Assembly: GCA_902798915.1 (NCBI GenBank)
Contig: CADBYM010000005.1
Coordinates: 1-64,000 of the forward strand
Direction of reading: 5' to 3'
Origin: an uncultured Coriobacteriaceae bacterium
Lineage (GTDB): Bacteria > Actinomycetota > Coriobacteriia > Coriobacteriales > Atopobiaceae
Length of the DNA stretch: 64,000 bases
This document shows positions 48,904 to 57,971 of the stretch, in pieces (position 1 is the first letter of the stretch; every line of letters begins with the position of its first letter). The notes under the pieces were generated by a model. It was not told the origin of the DNA, made no database searches, and saw only the letters and a list, made by a program, of their open reading frames with translations. A program made the position numbers and the translations under genes.

Positions 48904-49449
48904 TTATCCGATGACCGATACCTGATCGATGGTGAGCTCGACTGGGGTGTCGCGCCCGAAGATACTCACCATGACCTTGACTTTGTTTGCCTCGGGATTG
49001 ACTTCCGAGATCTGCCCGTCGAAGTCCGCAAGCGGTCCGCTAATGACACGCACCGACTGCCCGACCTCGAGGTTGGTTGCCGTCCGTTTGGGAACGTTGG
49101 GCGTACCGCCACGGACTTCCGTGTGCATGATCTTGTTGTACTCACTACGACGAAGCGGGGATGGCTTACCGTCGACGCCCACGAAGCCCGTCACTCCAGC
49201 GGTATTACGTACGATAGTCCACGTATCGTCGTTCATCTCCATGCGAACAAGAACGTAACCCGGGAAGACCTTGGCTTCCTTGGTGTCGCGCTTGCCGCCA
49301 TCTTTAATCTCGATGACTTCCTCCGTGGGAATCTGAATGTCCACGATGAGGTTCTCGGCACCGAAGGTCTCGATACGATGCTCAAGGTCGGTCTTGACCT
49401 TGTTCTCGTACCCGGAGTAAGTGTGCACGACGTACCAACGCTTTGCCAT
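48904..49449 (-). CDS. nusG: transcription termination/antitermination protein NusG
   Basis: A 181-residue NusG. The N-terminal NGN domain ([20 protein letters not shown]) binds the beta' clamp, the middle has [15 protein letters not shown], and the C-terminal KOW domain ([20 protein letters not shown]) contacts S10 or Rho. The usual length confirms completeness. It starts 2 bases after the secE stop, so both are co-translated from one mRNA. Confidence 0.97.
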   Translation of the reverse strand: MAKRWYVVHTYSGYENKVKTDLEHRIETFGAENLIVDIQIPTEEVIEIKDGGKRDTKEAKVFPGYVLVRMEMNDDTWTIVRNTAGVTGFVGVDGKPSPLRRSEYNKIMHTEVRGGTPNVPKRTATNLEVGQSVRVISGPLADFDGQISEVNPEANKVKVMVSIFGRDTPVELTIDQVSVIG

Positions 49450-49451
49450 CG

Positions 49452-49835
49452 TTAGCCCCTCAGGCTCGTGTACTGCACAAGGCCAGCCACGATGCCGGTA
49501 TCCGCGAGCCAGATGACGATGCCGAACACGATGAGCGTAGCGATTACCGCAAAGGAATAGCTACGGAGCTCGCCGGCGGTAGGCCACGTAACCTTACGCA
49601 GCTCGGAACGCACATCCGCAAAGTACCCCGTCACCTTCTGCAGGCCCTTGCGATCTGCCTTCGCAATCGCGTTGGCCTTGGTAGAAGACTTCGAGGTCGC
49701 GTCTGACTTGCCCTTAAACAGTGACCGAGACTCGCTCTTTGCTGGTGCGGCAGCAGCTTGTGCTGCCTCCTTGCGAATCCGCTCCTCTTGGCGTGCCTTA
49801 CGCGCTGCCCTCTTGTTGCGCTCCCTCTTGGCCAT
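49452..49835 (-). CDS. secE: preprotein translocase subunit SecE
   Basis: A 127-residue SecE. The ATG at 49835 has GGAAGGACGGGCT upstream. The first 65 residues are a basic, Ala/Lys-rich cytoplasmic extension common in actinobacteria. The conserved part follows: [20 protein letters not shown] (amphipathic helix) and one membrane helix ([17 protein letters not shown]). SecE clamps the SecY channel. It is immediately upstream of nusG (2 bases) and downstream of the tRNA-Trp terminator. Confidence 0.95.
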   Translation of the reverse strand: MAKRERNKRAARKARQEERIRKEAAQAAAAPAKSESRSLFKGKSDATSKSSTKANAIAKADRKGLQKVTGYFADVRSELRKVTWPTAGELRSYSFAVIATLIVFGIVIWLADTGIVAGLVQYTSLRG

Positions 49836-49868
49836 AGCCCGTCCTTCCACAATAATGGCTCGTATCAT

Positions 49869-49900
49869 AGAAACCGGCTAACCCCGAAGGGAAAGCCGGT
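49869..49900 (-). terminator. hairpin between tRNA-Trp and secE
   Basis: ACCGGCT (49873-49879) pairs with AGCCGGT (49894-49900); the minus-strand RNA continues UUUCU. It ends or attenuates the tRNA-containing transcript before secE. Confidence 0.65.
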
Positions 49901-49908
49901 GGAATTGC

Positions 49909-49984
49909 TGGCACGCCAGGAAGGACTCGAACCCTCAACACGCGGTTTTGGAGACCGCTGCTCTACCAATTGAACTACTGGCGT
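49909..49984 (-). tRNA. tRNA-Trp (CCA anticodon)
   Basis: A complete 76-nt cloverleaf with the anticodon loop CTCCAAA, acceptor pair ACGCCAG/CTGGCGT, discriminator G and encoded CCA. It lies between rpmG and secE on the same strand, as in many Gram-positive secE-nusG operons. Confidence 0.95.
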
Positions 49985-50000
49985 GTGTCAAAAACCTATT

Positions 50001-50150
50001 TTAGCGCGTTTCCCTGTGCGCAGTGTGCTTCTTGCACCACCGACAATATTTCTTCATTTCTAGGCGCTCGGGATTGTTGGCCTTGTTCTTCTTTATCGTG
50101 TAGTTGCGACGCTTGCACTCAGTGCATGCAAGGGTAACTAGAGTTCGCAT
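50001..50150 (-). CDS. rpmG: 50S ribosomal protein L33
   Basis: A 49-residue L33. The ATG at 50150 follows GAGGAGGAGAT. It starts [20 protein letters not shown] and has the four-Cys zinc ribbon (CTEC ... CRWC), so it is the zinc-dependent (C+) form. It ends at TAA 16 bases before tRNA-Trp. Position between tuf and secE is standard. Confidence 0.95.
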   Translation of the reverse strand: MRTLVTLACTECKRRNYTIKKNKANNPERLEMKKYCRWCKKHTAHRETR

Positions 50151-50235
50151 ATCTCCTCCTCAAACGTGACGCGATGGAAAACATTACCATCAGGTAGGTA
50201 CGCGTGTCAATAGCAATTGCGAAAAATCGCCATTC

Positions 50236-50268
50236 CACAAAAAACCCGGCGCCACGAGGGCGCCGGGT
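50236..50268 (-). terminator. intrinsic terminator of tuf
   Basis: ACCCGGCGCC (50244-50253) pairs perfectly with GGCGCCGGGT (50259-50268); the minus-strand RNA continues with UUUUUU. It lies 21 bases after the tuf stop. Confidence 0.85.
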
Positions 50269-50289
50269 CTACAGGTGCTGTATGTGCGT

Positions 50290-51495
<1,206 letters not shown>

Positions 51496-51529
51496 TGCCG
51501 TCCTCCTTAAACAAACAACCATTACGGCC

Positions 51530-51562
51530 AGTAAGTGCCTACATAAGTAAGTGCCTACATAT
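51530..51562 (-). repeat. tandem 16-bp repeat in the tuf leader
   Basis: AAGTGCCTACATAAGT is followed at once by AAGTGCCTACATATGT (+ strand sense) between tRNA-Met and tuf. No function is evident; it may affect leader processing. Confidence 0.5.
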
Positions 51563-51593
51563 GTTCAGCGGCGCCGAAGCGCCGCGTAAACTC

Positions 51594-51670
51594 TGGTACC
51601 GGTGACTGGACTCGAACCAGTGACATCGCGGGTATGAGCCGCGTGCTCTAACCAACTGAGCTACACCGGC
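51594..51670 (-). tRNA. tRNA-Met (CAT anticodon, elongator type)
   Basis: A complete 77-nt cloverleaf with anticodon loop CTCATAC, acceptor GCCGGTG/CACCGGT (first pair G-U), discriminator A and encoded CCA. The near-paired first position argues for elongator rather than initiator tRNA, but this is not certain. Confidence 0.92.
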
Positions 51671-51689
51671 AGGTGCATTGCTTGAAAAA

Positions 51690-51765
51690 TGGAGCCCGCG
51701 ACCAGACTTGAACTGGTGGCCTCCTCGTTACCAACGAGGTGCTCTACCGACTGAGCTACACGGGC
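51690..51765 (-). tRNA. tRNA-Thr (GGT anticodon)
   Basis: A complete 76-nt cloverleaf with the anticodon loop TTGGTAA, acceptor GCCCGTG/CGCGGGC, discriminator T and encoded CCA. Confidence 0.95.
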
Positions 51766-51772
51766 GGTTGGG

Positions 51773-51853
51773 TGGGGATGCCTGGACTCGAACCAGGGAA
51801 CCCAGAGGGAGCGGATTTACAGTCCGCCGCAGTTGCCGCTGTGCCACATCCCC
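51773..51853 (-). tRNA. tRNA-Tyr (GTA anticodon)
   Basis: An 81-nt type II tRNA with a long variable arm, anticodon loop CTGTAAA and acceptor GGGGATG/CATCCCC. The discriminator is A; the encoded end is CCC rather than CCA, so CCA must be added after trimming. It is the first gene of the tRNA-tuf transcript. Confidence 0.93.
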
Positions 51854-51905
51854 ATTTTCCGTTTTCAAGCACTCGTCGGATGAAGTTCTCCGTCAAGCAG
51901 GATGT

Positions 51906-51934
51906 ATAGTACGCACCTTCCAAACTCTTGTCAA
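51906..51934 (-). promoter_or_regulatory. strong promoter of the tRNA-tuf unit
   Basis: TTGACA (51934-51929), a 17-base spacer and TACTAT (51911-51906) on the minus strand, 53 bases upstream of tRNA-Tyr. Confidence 0.8.
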
Positions 51935-52007
51935 CGCCTTACACCCAGCCGGGCGTATCTACCACACGAAACCTGCACATTTGCCACCGTTCCCTCGCCA
52001 CTACAGG

Positions 52008-54197
52008 CTACACCTCCGTCTCGAGGCGTTGTCGGACAACGAGCTCCGCGAATACGCCGCCCTTCTCGACAAGCTCATCGTACGTCCCCTCTTCCACGAT
52101 GCGCCCGTCATCGACCACCAGAATCCGGTCGCAATGGCGCACGGTAGAGAGCCGATGGGCAATGACGATGCGCGTGCAGTTGAGAGACTCAAGGGACTCG
52201 CTGACGTGCTTCTGTGTGATGTTGTCGAGAGCGCTCGTCGCCTCATCAAGGATGAGGATGCGCTTCTTCCCACAGATGGCGCGGGCGATCATTATACGCT
52301 GCCGCTGCCCGCCCGAGATGCTTCCTCCACCCTGCGTGATTATGGTCCGCATGCCCATGGGCATCTTTCGGATGTCGTCAGCGATGCCGGCGAGCTCGGC
52401 CGCGCCCCAGGCATCGTCAAGCGTCGCGTTGGGTGCGCTGATGGTGATGTTGCTCGCGAGGTCGCCCATGAAGAGACTCCCGCCCTGCATCACCACGCCA
52501 ATGTGGCTGCGAAGCGATTGCAGCTCGACGCGCGACACGTCATGGCTGCCGTAGTAGATGGCGCCATGCTCGGGCTTCTCGAAGCCCAACAGCAGGCGAA
52601 CGATTGTTGACTTCCCACATCCCGACTTGCCCACCAGTGCCACGTACTCACCCGGCTTGATCTGAAACGAGATGTCCTTGAGCACGTAGGGTGCGTCCTC
52701 GTTATAGCGGAAGCTCACATCCGAGACCGTCACGCCCCCGGTAATCGTTGCGACCGATGGCTTGTAGTCCCTTACCTCCGGCTCTGCCTCCAAGATGGGC
52801 TTCACCAACTCGAGCATGGGACCAATCTGCGCAAACTGGGAGGCAACACCCGTGAGCGCCGTTATCGCGGCGGTCATCTGCCCGTACGCGACGTTGAACG
52901 ACATGAAGTCCGCCACAGAAATCCCGGCCGAACCCGCATAGTGATAGATGATGACGGTGCCCAGCATTCCTATGATGCCCGAAATGGGCGCAAGCGCGCG
53001 AACTATGGTCGGACGATTGTAGGCACTGCGTGCGTATTCCGCGTAGCCGTTCGCCCATTGAGCAAAGGCACGCTCCTCAGCTCCGGCGAGCTTAACCTTC
53101 TGTATGCCGTTGAGCAGCGCCGTGACCTTACCGGAGAGTCGCGCCTCCAAATCCATGGTGGCGCGCTCATAGCGGGCAGTGACGACCATGCCCAGCAAGA
53201 TGAAGATGCCCTGCAGCATCACCACCATGAGCGCAGGAACGGCAAGCGCAGGCGTGTACAGCCCGATTTGCACGACATACACGAGCGAGAGCAGACACGT
53301 GAGGGCGCTTCCCAACAGCAATGACGAGATCTGCTGCACGAGTGTGGACACCTGCGCCATGCGCATGCCCAGGTCGCCTGCCGCATACTCCTTGAAGAAC
53401 GAGGTGGGAAGCGTCAAGACGCGAGCAAACGTCGCCGCCTCGGTAGACACGTCGAGCTTGAGCGAGATGCGTGTCATCACCAGGTTGCGGCACGCACCGA
53501 TGAGGATGGTAGAGAGGGCGACTCCCACGAGTAACGCCGCTATGGGCACAATGAGGTTCGCGTAGCCAGATGGCACAACCAGCTTGAAGGCAACGTTGTT
53601 TGCCCACGCGGGAAAGAGCCCTACCAACGTGGCTGCCAAGGCCGCCACAAGTACGACCGCATAGTCTCCGCGGTCAAAGACGGAAAAGACGAACCTCACC
53701 AGATCGCGGATGCTGAGCTTGCCCTTCGGCAGAGGGCGGTAGAAGAACAGTGCCTCGGGCTCGACGTGGGCGGCCACCGACTTGCTAACCCTACGCATGC
53801 GACCCGTGCCAGCGTCCAGGTATTTGTAGCCATGCAAGCCACGAGGCAACAGTGCAACGGACTCGCCCGTATCCAAGCGTGCCACCATGGCCCCGAACGC
53901 ACGCCGGTACCAATCGCCGTCGAGCCTCACCTTGCGGCGCATCGTCCCTGAGGGACGGCACAAGAAGTCCATTGCCTGACCAAGATCGTTCACACCATCG
54001 GGCACGAGACCGGGCTCCACACCGCAGTACCGCAGGCACGTCTTTGTGGCACCAAACGCCTGCTCAAGATCGTCGACGCTCACCCTCGGTGCACGCTTCG
54101 GGTCGCTCACGCTTGCGGCAAGCTCTGCGTAGGCCCGCTCATTGGCCAAGGCATCAAGCTTCGCACGCGTATAGGTCTGTGAGTCAGGAAGCATCAT
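52008..54197 (-). CDS. NHLM-type bacteriocin ABC transporter, ATP-binding/permease (no peptidase)
   Basis: A 729-residue half-transporter. Residues 1-150 are a soluble region with MDFLCRPSGTMRRKVRLDGDW-like text, degenerate with respect to a C39 domain and characteristic of the second ABC subunit of NHLM natural-product export systems. Six hydrophobic helices span about 165-460. The ATPase has GKSGCGKSTIVRLL (Walker A), SISGGQRQRIMIARAI (signature) and ILILDEATSAL (Walker B). Two ATGs in tandem start 1 base after the stop of the C39 transporter gene, with GAGGAG inside its end, so translation is coupled. It probably pairs with that protein as a heterodimeric exporter of Nif11/NHLP-leader peptides. 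Confidence 0.9.
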   Translation of the reverse strand: MMLPDSQTYTRAKLDALANERAYAELAASVSDPKRAPRVSVDDLEQAFGATKTCLRYCGVEPGLVPDGVNDLGQAMDFLCRPSGTMRRKVRLDGDWYRRAFGAMVARLDTGESVALLPRGLHGYKYLDAGTGRMRRVSKSVAAHVEPEALFFYRPLPKGKLSIRDLVRFVFSVFDRGDYAVVLVAALAATLVGLFPAWANNVAFKLVVPSGYANLIVPIAALLVGVALSTILIGACRNLVMTRISLKLDVSTEAATFARVLTLPTSFFKEYAAGDLGMRMAQVSTLVQQISSLLLGSALTCLLSLVYVVQIGLYTPALAVPALMVVMLQGIFILLGMVVTARYERATMDLEARLSGKVTALLNGIQKVKLAGAEERAFAQWANGYAEYARSAYNRPTIVRALAPISGIIGMLGTVIIYHYAGSAGISVADFMSFNVAYGQMTAAITALTGVASQFAQIGPMLELVKPILEAEPEVRDYKPSVATITGGVTVSDVSFRYNEDAPYVLKDISFQIKPGEYVALVGKSGCGKSTIVRLLLGFEKPEHGAIYYGSHDVSRVELQSLRSHIGVVMQGGSLFMGDLASNITISAPNATLDDAWGAAELAGIADDIRKMPMGMRTIITQGGGSISGGQRQRIMIARAICGKKRILILDEATSALDNITQKHVSESLESLNCTRIVIAHRLSTVRHCDRILVVDDGRIVEEGTYDELVEKGGVFAELVVRQRLETEV

Positions 54198-54198
54198 G

Positions 54199-56358
54199 CT
54201 AGTCGCTCCTCACCAACTTGGCATACGTGCCATCTGCCGCCAAGAGCCCCTCATGCGTCCCGCGTTCGGACACACGGCCATCGTCGAGCACGATAATCTC
54301 ATCACAGTCACGAATGGTAGAAAGACGGTGCGCCACCACGATGCAGGTTATCCCGCGCTCGCGGATGCGCCGTATGACTTCCGCTTCGGTCTGCGCGTCA
54401 AGCGCACTCGTCGCCTCGTCAAGAATGATCACCGTAGGGTCTTGAGCCAACGCGCGCGCTATCTCCAGACGCTGCAGCTGCCCACCGCTGAAGTTTCGCC
54501 CGCCAGGAAGGACGCTGCAGCCATAGCCGCCATCTCGACCAATAATCTCGCCGTGGATGCTCGCGTCACGGCAGGCCAGAATCACGTCATAGTCCTCAAT
54601 GGACTCGTCCCACAGCTTGACGTTATCCGATACCGTGCCGTCGAACATCACGACATCCTGGTCGACCACCGCGAGCGAGCTGCGCAGCAACGGACGCGAA
54701 ACCTCGCTGATCGGCATCCCGTCGAAGCACACCTCACCGGTCCACGGCTCGTACAGACCACTCACTAGGCGCGCGATGGTCGACTTGCCACAGCCTGAAC
54801 CACCCACGAGCGCCACCCATTGACCAGGCTTCAAATGCAGGCTGAAGTCCCTTATGAGGGGTTCCTCTAGGGACGAGTAACCAAACGTCACGTGCTCGAG
54901 ATCAACTTGGCCGGAAAGCTTTTCGCGAGGCAGACTGCGGACCTCGTCAGGGTCCACGGGCTCTTCAGGAACGTCGGACTCATAACGCATGACGTCCTCG
55001 ACGCGCTCCATCTGCGTCTGCATCTCCTGAACGACCTGCCCCAAGTTAATGATTTCCATAACGGGCGTCATGAACTCCGCGAGCAACCCCTGAAACACGA
55101 GCAAGGCACCGGGCGTAAACCCACGCGCAACGATGAGCCAGATTCCCAGCACGAGGACCGCGATGTTCGCAAGCTGCGTGATCATCAGGGGAATCATACC
55201 CAGGTACTCGTTTATCGTCGCCATGCGAGCTTTGCCTTCGTTGACAGACGCTTGGAATCCAGCCCACCTGCTAAAGAAGCCGTTCTCGGCACCTGCCGAC
55301 TTGATGGTCTCGATCATTTCGATGCCGCCAATGGTGGTCGAGTAGAGCTTTCCGTTGTCCATAGTCATCGAGCGCGACACGTTGACACGCTTGTGCGAGA
55401 TGTACTGAGCGACCAGCGCATTCAAAACGACAGTCGAGACGCCCACCAGCGTGAGGAGCAAGCTCTTGTGCAACATGACGAAAAAATAGAGCACGAGCAT
55501 CACGGCATCTATAAAAACGGGCGCGAGCCTGTTCACCAAGGTGTAGGCAATCCGCTCGTTTGAGGACTGGCGTTGTTGAAGCTCGCCGACCATACGTTGG
55601 GAATAGAAGCCCACGGGAAGGTGGAGCAGATGCCGCATGAACCGCGACGAAGACACCACGGCGGCCTTGCCCTGGATACGCGCGAGAAACACGGCGTTGA
55701 GTACGGACGCCACGCCCGAGACAAAGGCGACGCCCAACATGATGCCCAGAAGCGGATACAGCCAGTCAACATCTTCGCCACCGAGGATGCGATCCACGAA
55801 CACCTGGCCGAGCGAAGTGGATATGATGGTCGCAAGTGAGACCAAGGCGGCAGTCAGCATGACGAACACGACGGGCACATACAGGCCGTTCAGTCGATCG
55901 AACACGAAACCCTTGACGTCCGGCTTCTCGCCACCCTCGACGAACGCGTCGGTCTTCTCGAAGACGAGGACGATGCCCGTGAAGGAACTCTCGAACTCCT
56001 CGAGAGAAACCTTCACCTCACCGCGCGCCGGATCGTTGAGATACGCGCAGTTGCGCCCAAAGCCCGTGAGGACCACGTAGTGACAGAAGTTCCAAAACAA
56101 AATGCAGGGATACGGTGCCCGCTCGCGTAGCGCCTTCACGGAGCACGTAATGCCCTTTGCCTTCAGACCATACGAGCGAGCGGCCTTGAGGACATTCACG
56201 GCCTTAGATCCATCGCGCGAGACGCCACAGTCCGCGCGCACCTGCTCAAGGGGTACCCACCTGCCGTAGTAGGCAAGTATCATCGTCAGGCAGGCAGCGC
56301 CACATTCGAGCGACTCCATCTGCATGACCTGCGGAACGTTCCGCACGCGAGACGCCAC
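54199..56358 (-). CDS. NHLM-type bacteriocin exporter: C39 peptidase fused to ABC transporter
   Basis: A 719-residue protein if the GTG at 56358 is used. This lies 4 bases after the upstream gene's stop with AGGGGG before it; an ATG 42 bases earlier is the alternative. Residues about 8-130 are a C39 double-glycine peptidase: MESLECGAACLTMILAYYG with the catalytic Cys19, then NFCHYVVLTGFG (His) and LNDPARG (Asp). Membrane helices follow at about 145-420, then the ATPase with GGSGCGKSTIARLV, NFSGGQLQRLEIARAL and VIILDEATSAL. It should cut leaders after GG during export, exactly the site found at the end of the three Nif11 leaders at 12-16 kb. No precursor lies next to this operon. Confidence 0.92.
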   Translation of the reverse strand: MASRVRNVPQVMQMESLECGAACLTMILAYYGRWVPLEQVRADCGVSRDGSKAVNVLKAARSYGLKAKGITCSVKALRERAPYPCILFWNFCHYVVLTGFGRNCAYLNDPARGEVKVSLEEFESSFTGIVLVFEKTDAFVEGGEKPDVKGFVFDRLNGLYVPVVFVMLTAALVSLATIISTSLGQVFVDRILGGEDVDWLYPLLGIMLGVAFVSGVASVLNAVFLARIQGKAAVVSSSRFMRHLLHLPVGFYSQRMVGELQQRQSSNERIAYTLVNRLAPVFIDAVMLVLYFFVMLHKSLLLTLVGVSTVVLNALVAQYISHKRVNVSRSMTMDNGKLYSTTIGGIEMIETIKSAGAENGFFSRWAGFQASVNEGKARMATINEYLGMIPLMITQLANIAVLVLGIWLIVARGFTPGALLVFQGLLAEFMTPVMEIINLGQVVQEMQTQMERVEDVMRYESDVPEEPVDPDEVRSLPREKLSGQVDLEHVTFGYSSLEEPLIRDFSLHLKPGQWVALVGGSGCGKSTIARLVSGLYEPWTGEVCFDGMPISEVSRPLLRSSLAVVDQDVVMFDGTVSDNVKLWDESIEDYDVILACRDASIHGEIIGRDGGYGCSVLPGGRNFSGGQLQRLEIARALAQDPTVIILDEATSALDAQTEAEVIRRIRERGITCIVVAHRLSTIRDCDEIIVLDDGRVSERGTHEGLLAADGTYAKLVRSD

Positions 56359-56362
56359 AGGA

Positions 56363-56869
56363 CTACCCCCTGTTCTCCAGGATGAGCGATATCGGCGCAA
56401 TGCGTTCGGTCGTGATGCTCACCGCCAGGGGTACATCCGAAGAGAGCGTGCTCACGTCGCCCTCAAAGACCACCCGATACCCCCAGTCGCCAGCTATGAG
56501 GGAGCTGACGAGGTAGTCGCTCTGCAACACGTCCTTCGCCTCCTCACGCGATAGTGGCACGGCGTCAATCGTCGCGACCTGCATGTGCACCCCACTAAAG
56601 CTCACGCCGTCCCCCTCCTTGATGGACGTGACGTCTGAGGCGGATAGGAAGCACAGAGGCTTGCCGTTGATCACGGCGCCCGTGGCAGATACGTTCGTGG
56701 AGACCGTACCAAAGAGTCCCCAAGCAAAGAGTCCCGCGAAGAGGGCTATGCAGGCAGAGACGACGACCCACACGCTCGGCGTAGTAACCCGCACGTACTT
56801 TTCCAAGTCATCAGGGCTACGCAGCTTCTCCGTCGCGCTTTCGCTGAAGATGGATCTGTTCTCTGACAA
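56363..56869 (-). CDS. NHLM bacteriocin system secretion protein, HlyD-like
   Basis: A 168-residue protein starting at TTG (56869) with AGGACGGTGG upstream. The text SATEKLRSPDDLEKYVRVTTPSVW followed by one membrane helix (VVVSACIALFAGLFAWGLF) is the hallmark of the membrane-fusion subunit of NHLM systems. The remainder is a short barrel-like domain (VNVSATGAV..., GDGVSFSGVHMQVATID, GYRVVFEGDV). It lacks the long coiled coil of Gram-negative HlyD, as expected with a single membrane. It links the exporter to its substrate path. First gene of the three-gene operon, 4 bases before the C39 transporter. Confidence 0.85.
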   Translation of the reverse strand: MSENRSIFSESATEKLRSPDDLEKYVRVTTPSVWVVVSACIALFAGLFAWGLFGTVSTNVSATGAVINGKPLCFLSASDVTSIKEGDGVSFSGVHMQVATIDAVPLSREEAKDVLQSDYLVSSLIAGDWGYRVVFEGDVSTLSSDVPLAVSITTERIAPISLILENRG

Positions 56870-56951
56870 AAGAGACCACCGTCCTGCACGTCAACCGATG
56901 CGCCCATTATATGCCATCTGGAAATCGTCCCGACATCGCCTGTGGAACCCG

Positions 56952-57644
56952 TCAATTCCCAAGCAACTCGCGAGCATGGTCGAGGTCCATCCTCCAACGA
57001 TTTGGAACACCGGACCCGTCCATACCACCACAGTCGATGCCCGCGAAGTCCGGACGATAGATGTCCACGCAGGCAAAGGCCCCGTCCTCCCACTCGTATA
57101 CATAGGTCATGCAGTTCGTGTTGGGCATGGGGCGCCTCGCGCCGGGGCCCGCGACCACCTGGTAAAAGTGGCCGATGGAGCCACCCGAGCTGATCACCAG
57201 CACGTTGCGCGCTTGCGGGTCGGCCATGATCTCGCCCATACAGGCGCAGATTCGCTCGTTTACCTGCTCGTCGGTCTCCCCGCCACCAGCCGACATCACG
57301 AGGCTGCGCACGTCGGAGAGCCCGGGGCCAAAGTCCGGCTCGCAGAAGTCGTCCTTGCCCTCAAAGATGCCGAAGCCACACTCGCGCAGACCCTTCTTGC
57401 GCACGTAGGGCATCACGCAACCGAAGGCCTCCTGACACACCAGCTCCATCGTGTCGCAGCAACGCTCCGACGTACTGGAATAGAAGTGGTCGAAGGTGAC
57501 GCCACGTTTGGCAAGCTCCCTTCCGGCAATGCGACACTGCTCCCTTCCGCGCGGGGTGATGGGCGAGTCACACCAGCCCTGACTCTTGTGCTGCACGTTA
57601 AAGAGCGTCTCGCAATGGCGCATGACGTAGAGGAGCTTCTTCAT
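56952..57644 (-). CDS. histidine-phosphatase-superfamily protein (phosphoglycerate-mutase-like), altered active site
   Basis: A 230-residue cytoplasmic protein. The ATG at 57644 has GAAGGTTATC upstream. The N-terminus MKKLLYVMRHCETLFN corresponds to the RHG motif with the nucleophilic His9 present, but with Cys in place of Gly. Further family text is WCDSPITPRGREQC and FDHFYSSTSERCCDT. The second conserved His region normally reads SHGG; here it is ISSGGS, so the second catalytic His is not at its usual place. The protein may be inactive, use a nearby His (GHF), or belong to a divergent subfamily. It lies 82 bases upstream of the NHLM export operon in the same direction, so a functional link is possible but unproven. 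Confidence 0.75.
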   Translation of the reverse strand: MKKLLYVMRHCETLFNVQHKSQGWCDSPITPRGREQCRIAGRELAKRGVTFDHFYSSTSERCCDTMELVCQEAFGCVMPYVRKKGLRECGFGIFEGKDDFCEPDFGPGLSDVRSLVMSAGGGETDEQVNERICACMGEIMADPQARNVLVISSGGSIGHFYQVVAGPGARRPMPNTNCMTYVYEWEDGAFACVDIYRPDFAGIDCGGMDGSGVPNRWRMDLDHARELLGN

Positions 57645-57721
57645 GATAACCTTCAACTCTGGTCGCGGAACGGGGTCATGGAGCATAGTACCATGCGTAC
57701 AGCGCCAAAACCCGCCAAGCG

Positions 57722-57755
57722 CAAAACAGGTCAACCGAACCAATCGGTTGACCTG
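57722..57755 (-). terminator. terminator downstream of the tRNA-Thr 3' end
   Basis: CAGGTCAACCG (57727-57737) pairs perfectly with CGGTTGACCTG (57745-57755); the minus-strand RNA continues UUUU. It lies 11 bases beyond the CCA end of the tRNA-Thr fragment and was presumably the terminator of the intact tRNA gene. Confidence 0.75.
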
Positions 57756-57765
57756 CGCGAATGTC

Positions 57766-57820
57766 TGGAGCCAGAGATGGGAATCGAACCCATAACCGCC
57801 GGATTACAAGTTCGGTTAAT
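57766..57820 (-). mobile_element. 3' fragment of tRNA-Thr(TGT), left attachment site of an integrative element
   Basis: Read on the minus strand this is the anticodon loop (CTTGTAA), variable region, a perfect T arm (ATGGG/CCCAT), the 3' acceptor strand CTCTGGC, discriminator T and CCA. The 5' half (D arm and 5' acceptor) is missing: the sequence to the right does not match a tRNA, and the anticodon stem already has one mismatch. The integrase gene begins about 150 bases to the right. This is the arrangement left when an element inserts into the 3' half of a tRNA gene. The intact tRNA should be at the other end of the element, outside the window. Confidence 0.8.
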
Positions 57821-57923
57821 CCGTAAAACCGCAGGTAAACCGCTGGAATGCTGGGAATCGCACATGTGTTTAACAGGGAATACGTGAAACACGCGAATGT
57901 CGGGAATGTGGTACATTGTTCTT

Positions 57924-57957
57924 GTGGTGCAAGTGTGGTGCAAGTTCGTGGTGCAAA
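57924..57957 (+). repeat. three direct GTGGTGCAA repeats before the integrase
   Basis: GTGGTGCAAG at 57924-57933 and 57935-57944 and GTGGTGCAAA at 57948-57957, spaced 11 and 13 bases, between the attachment site and the int gene. They may be arm-type sites for the integrase or an operator. Confidence 0.6.
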
Positions 57958-57971
57958 AGGAGGCACAGACA

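Noticed and set aside
57766..57840. complete tRNA-Thr gene
   Set aside because: Only the 3' half folds. No D arm or matching 5' acceptor strand follows, and the anticodon stem has a mismatch.
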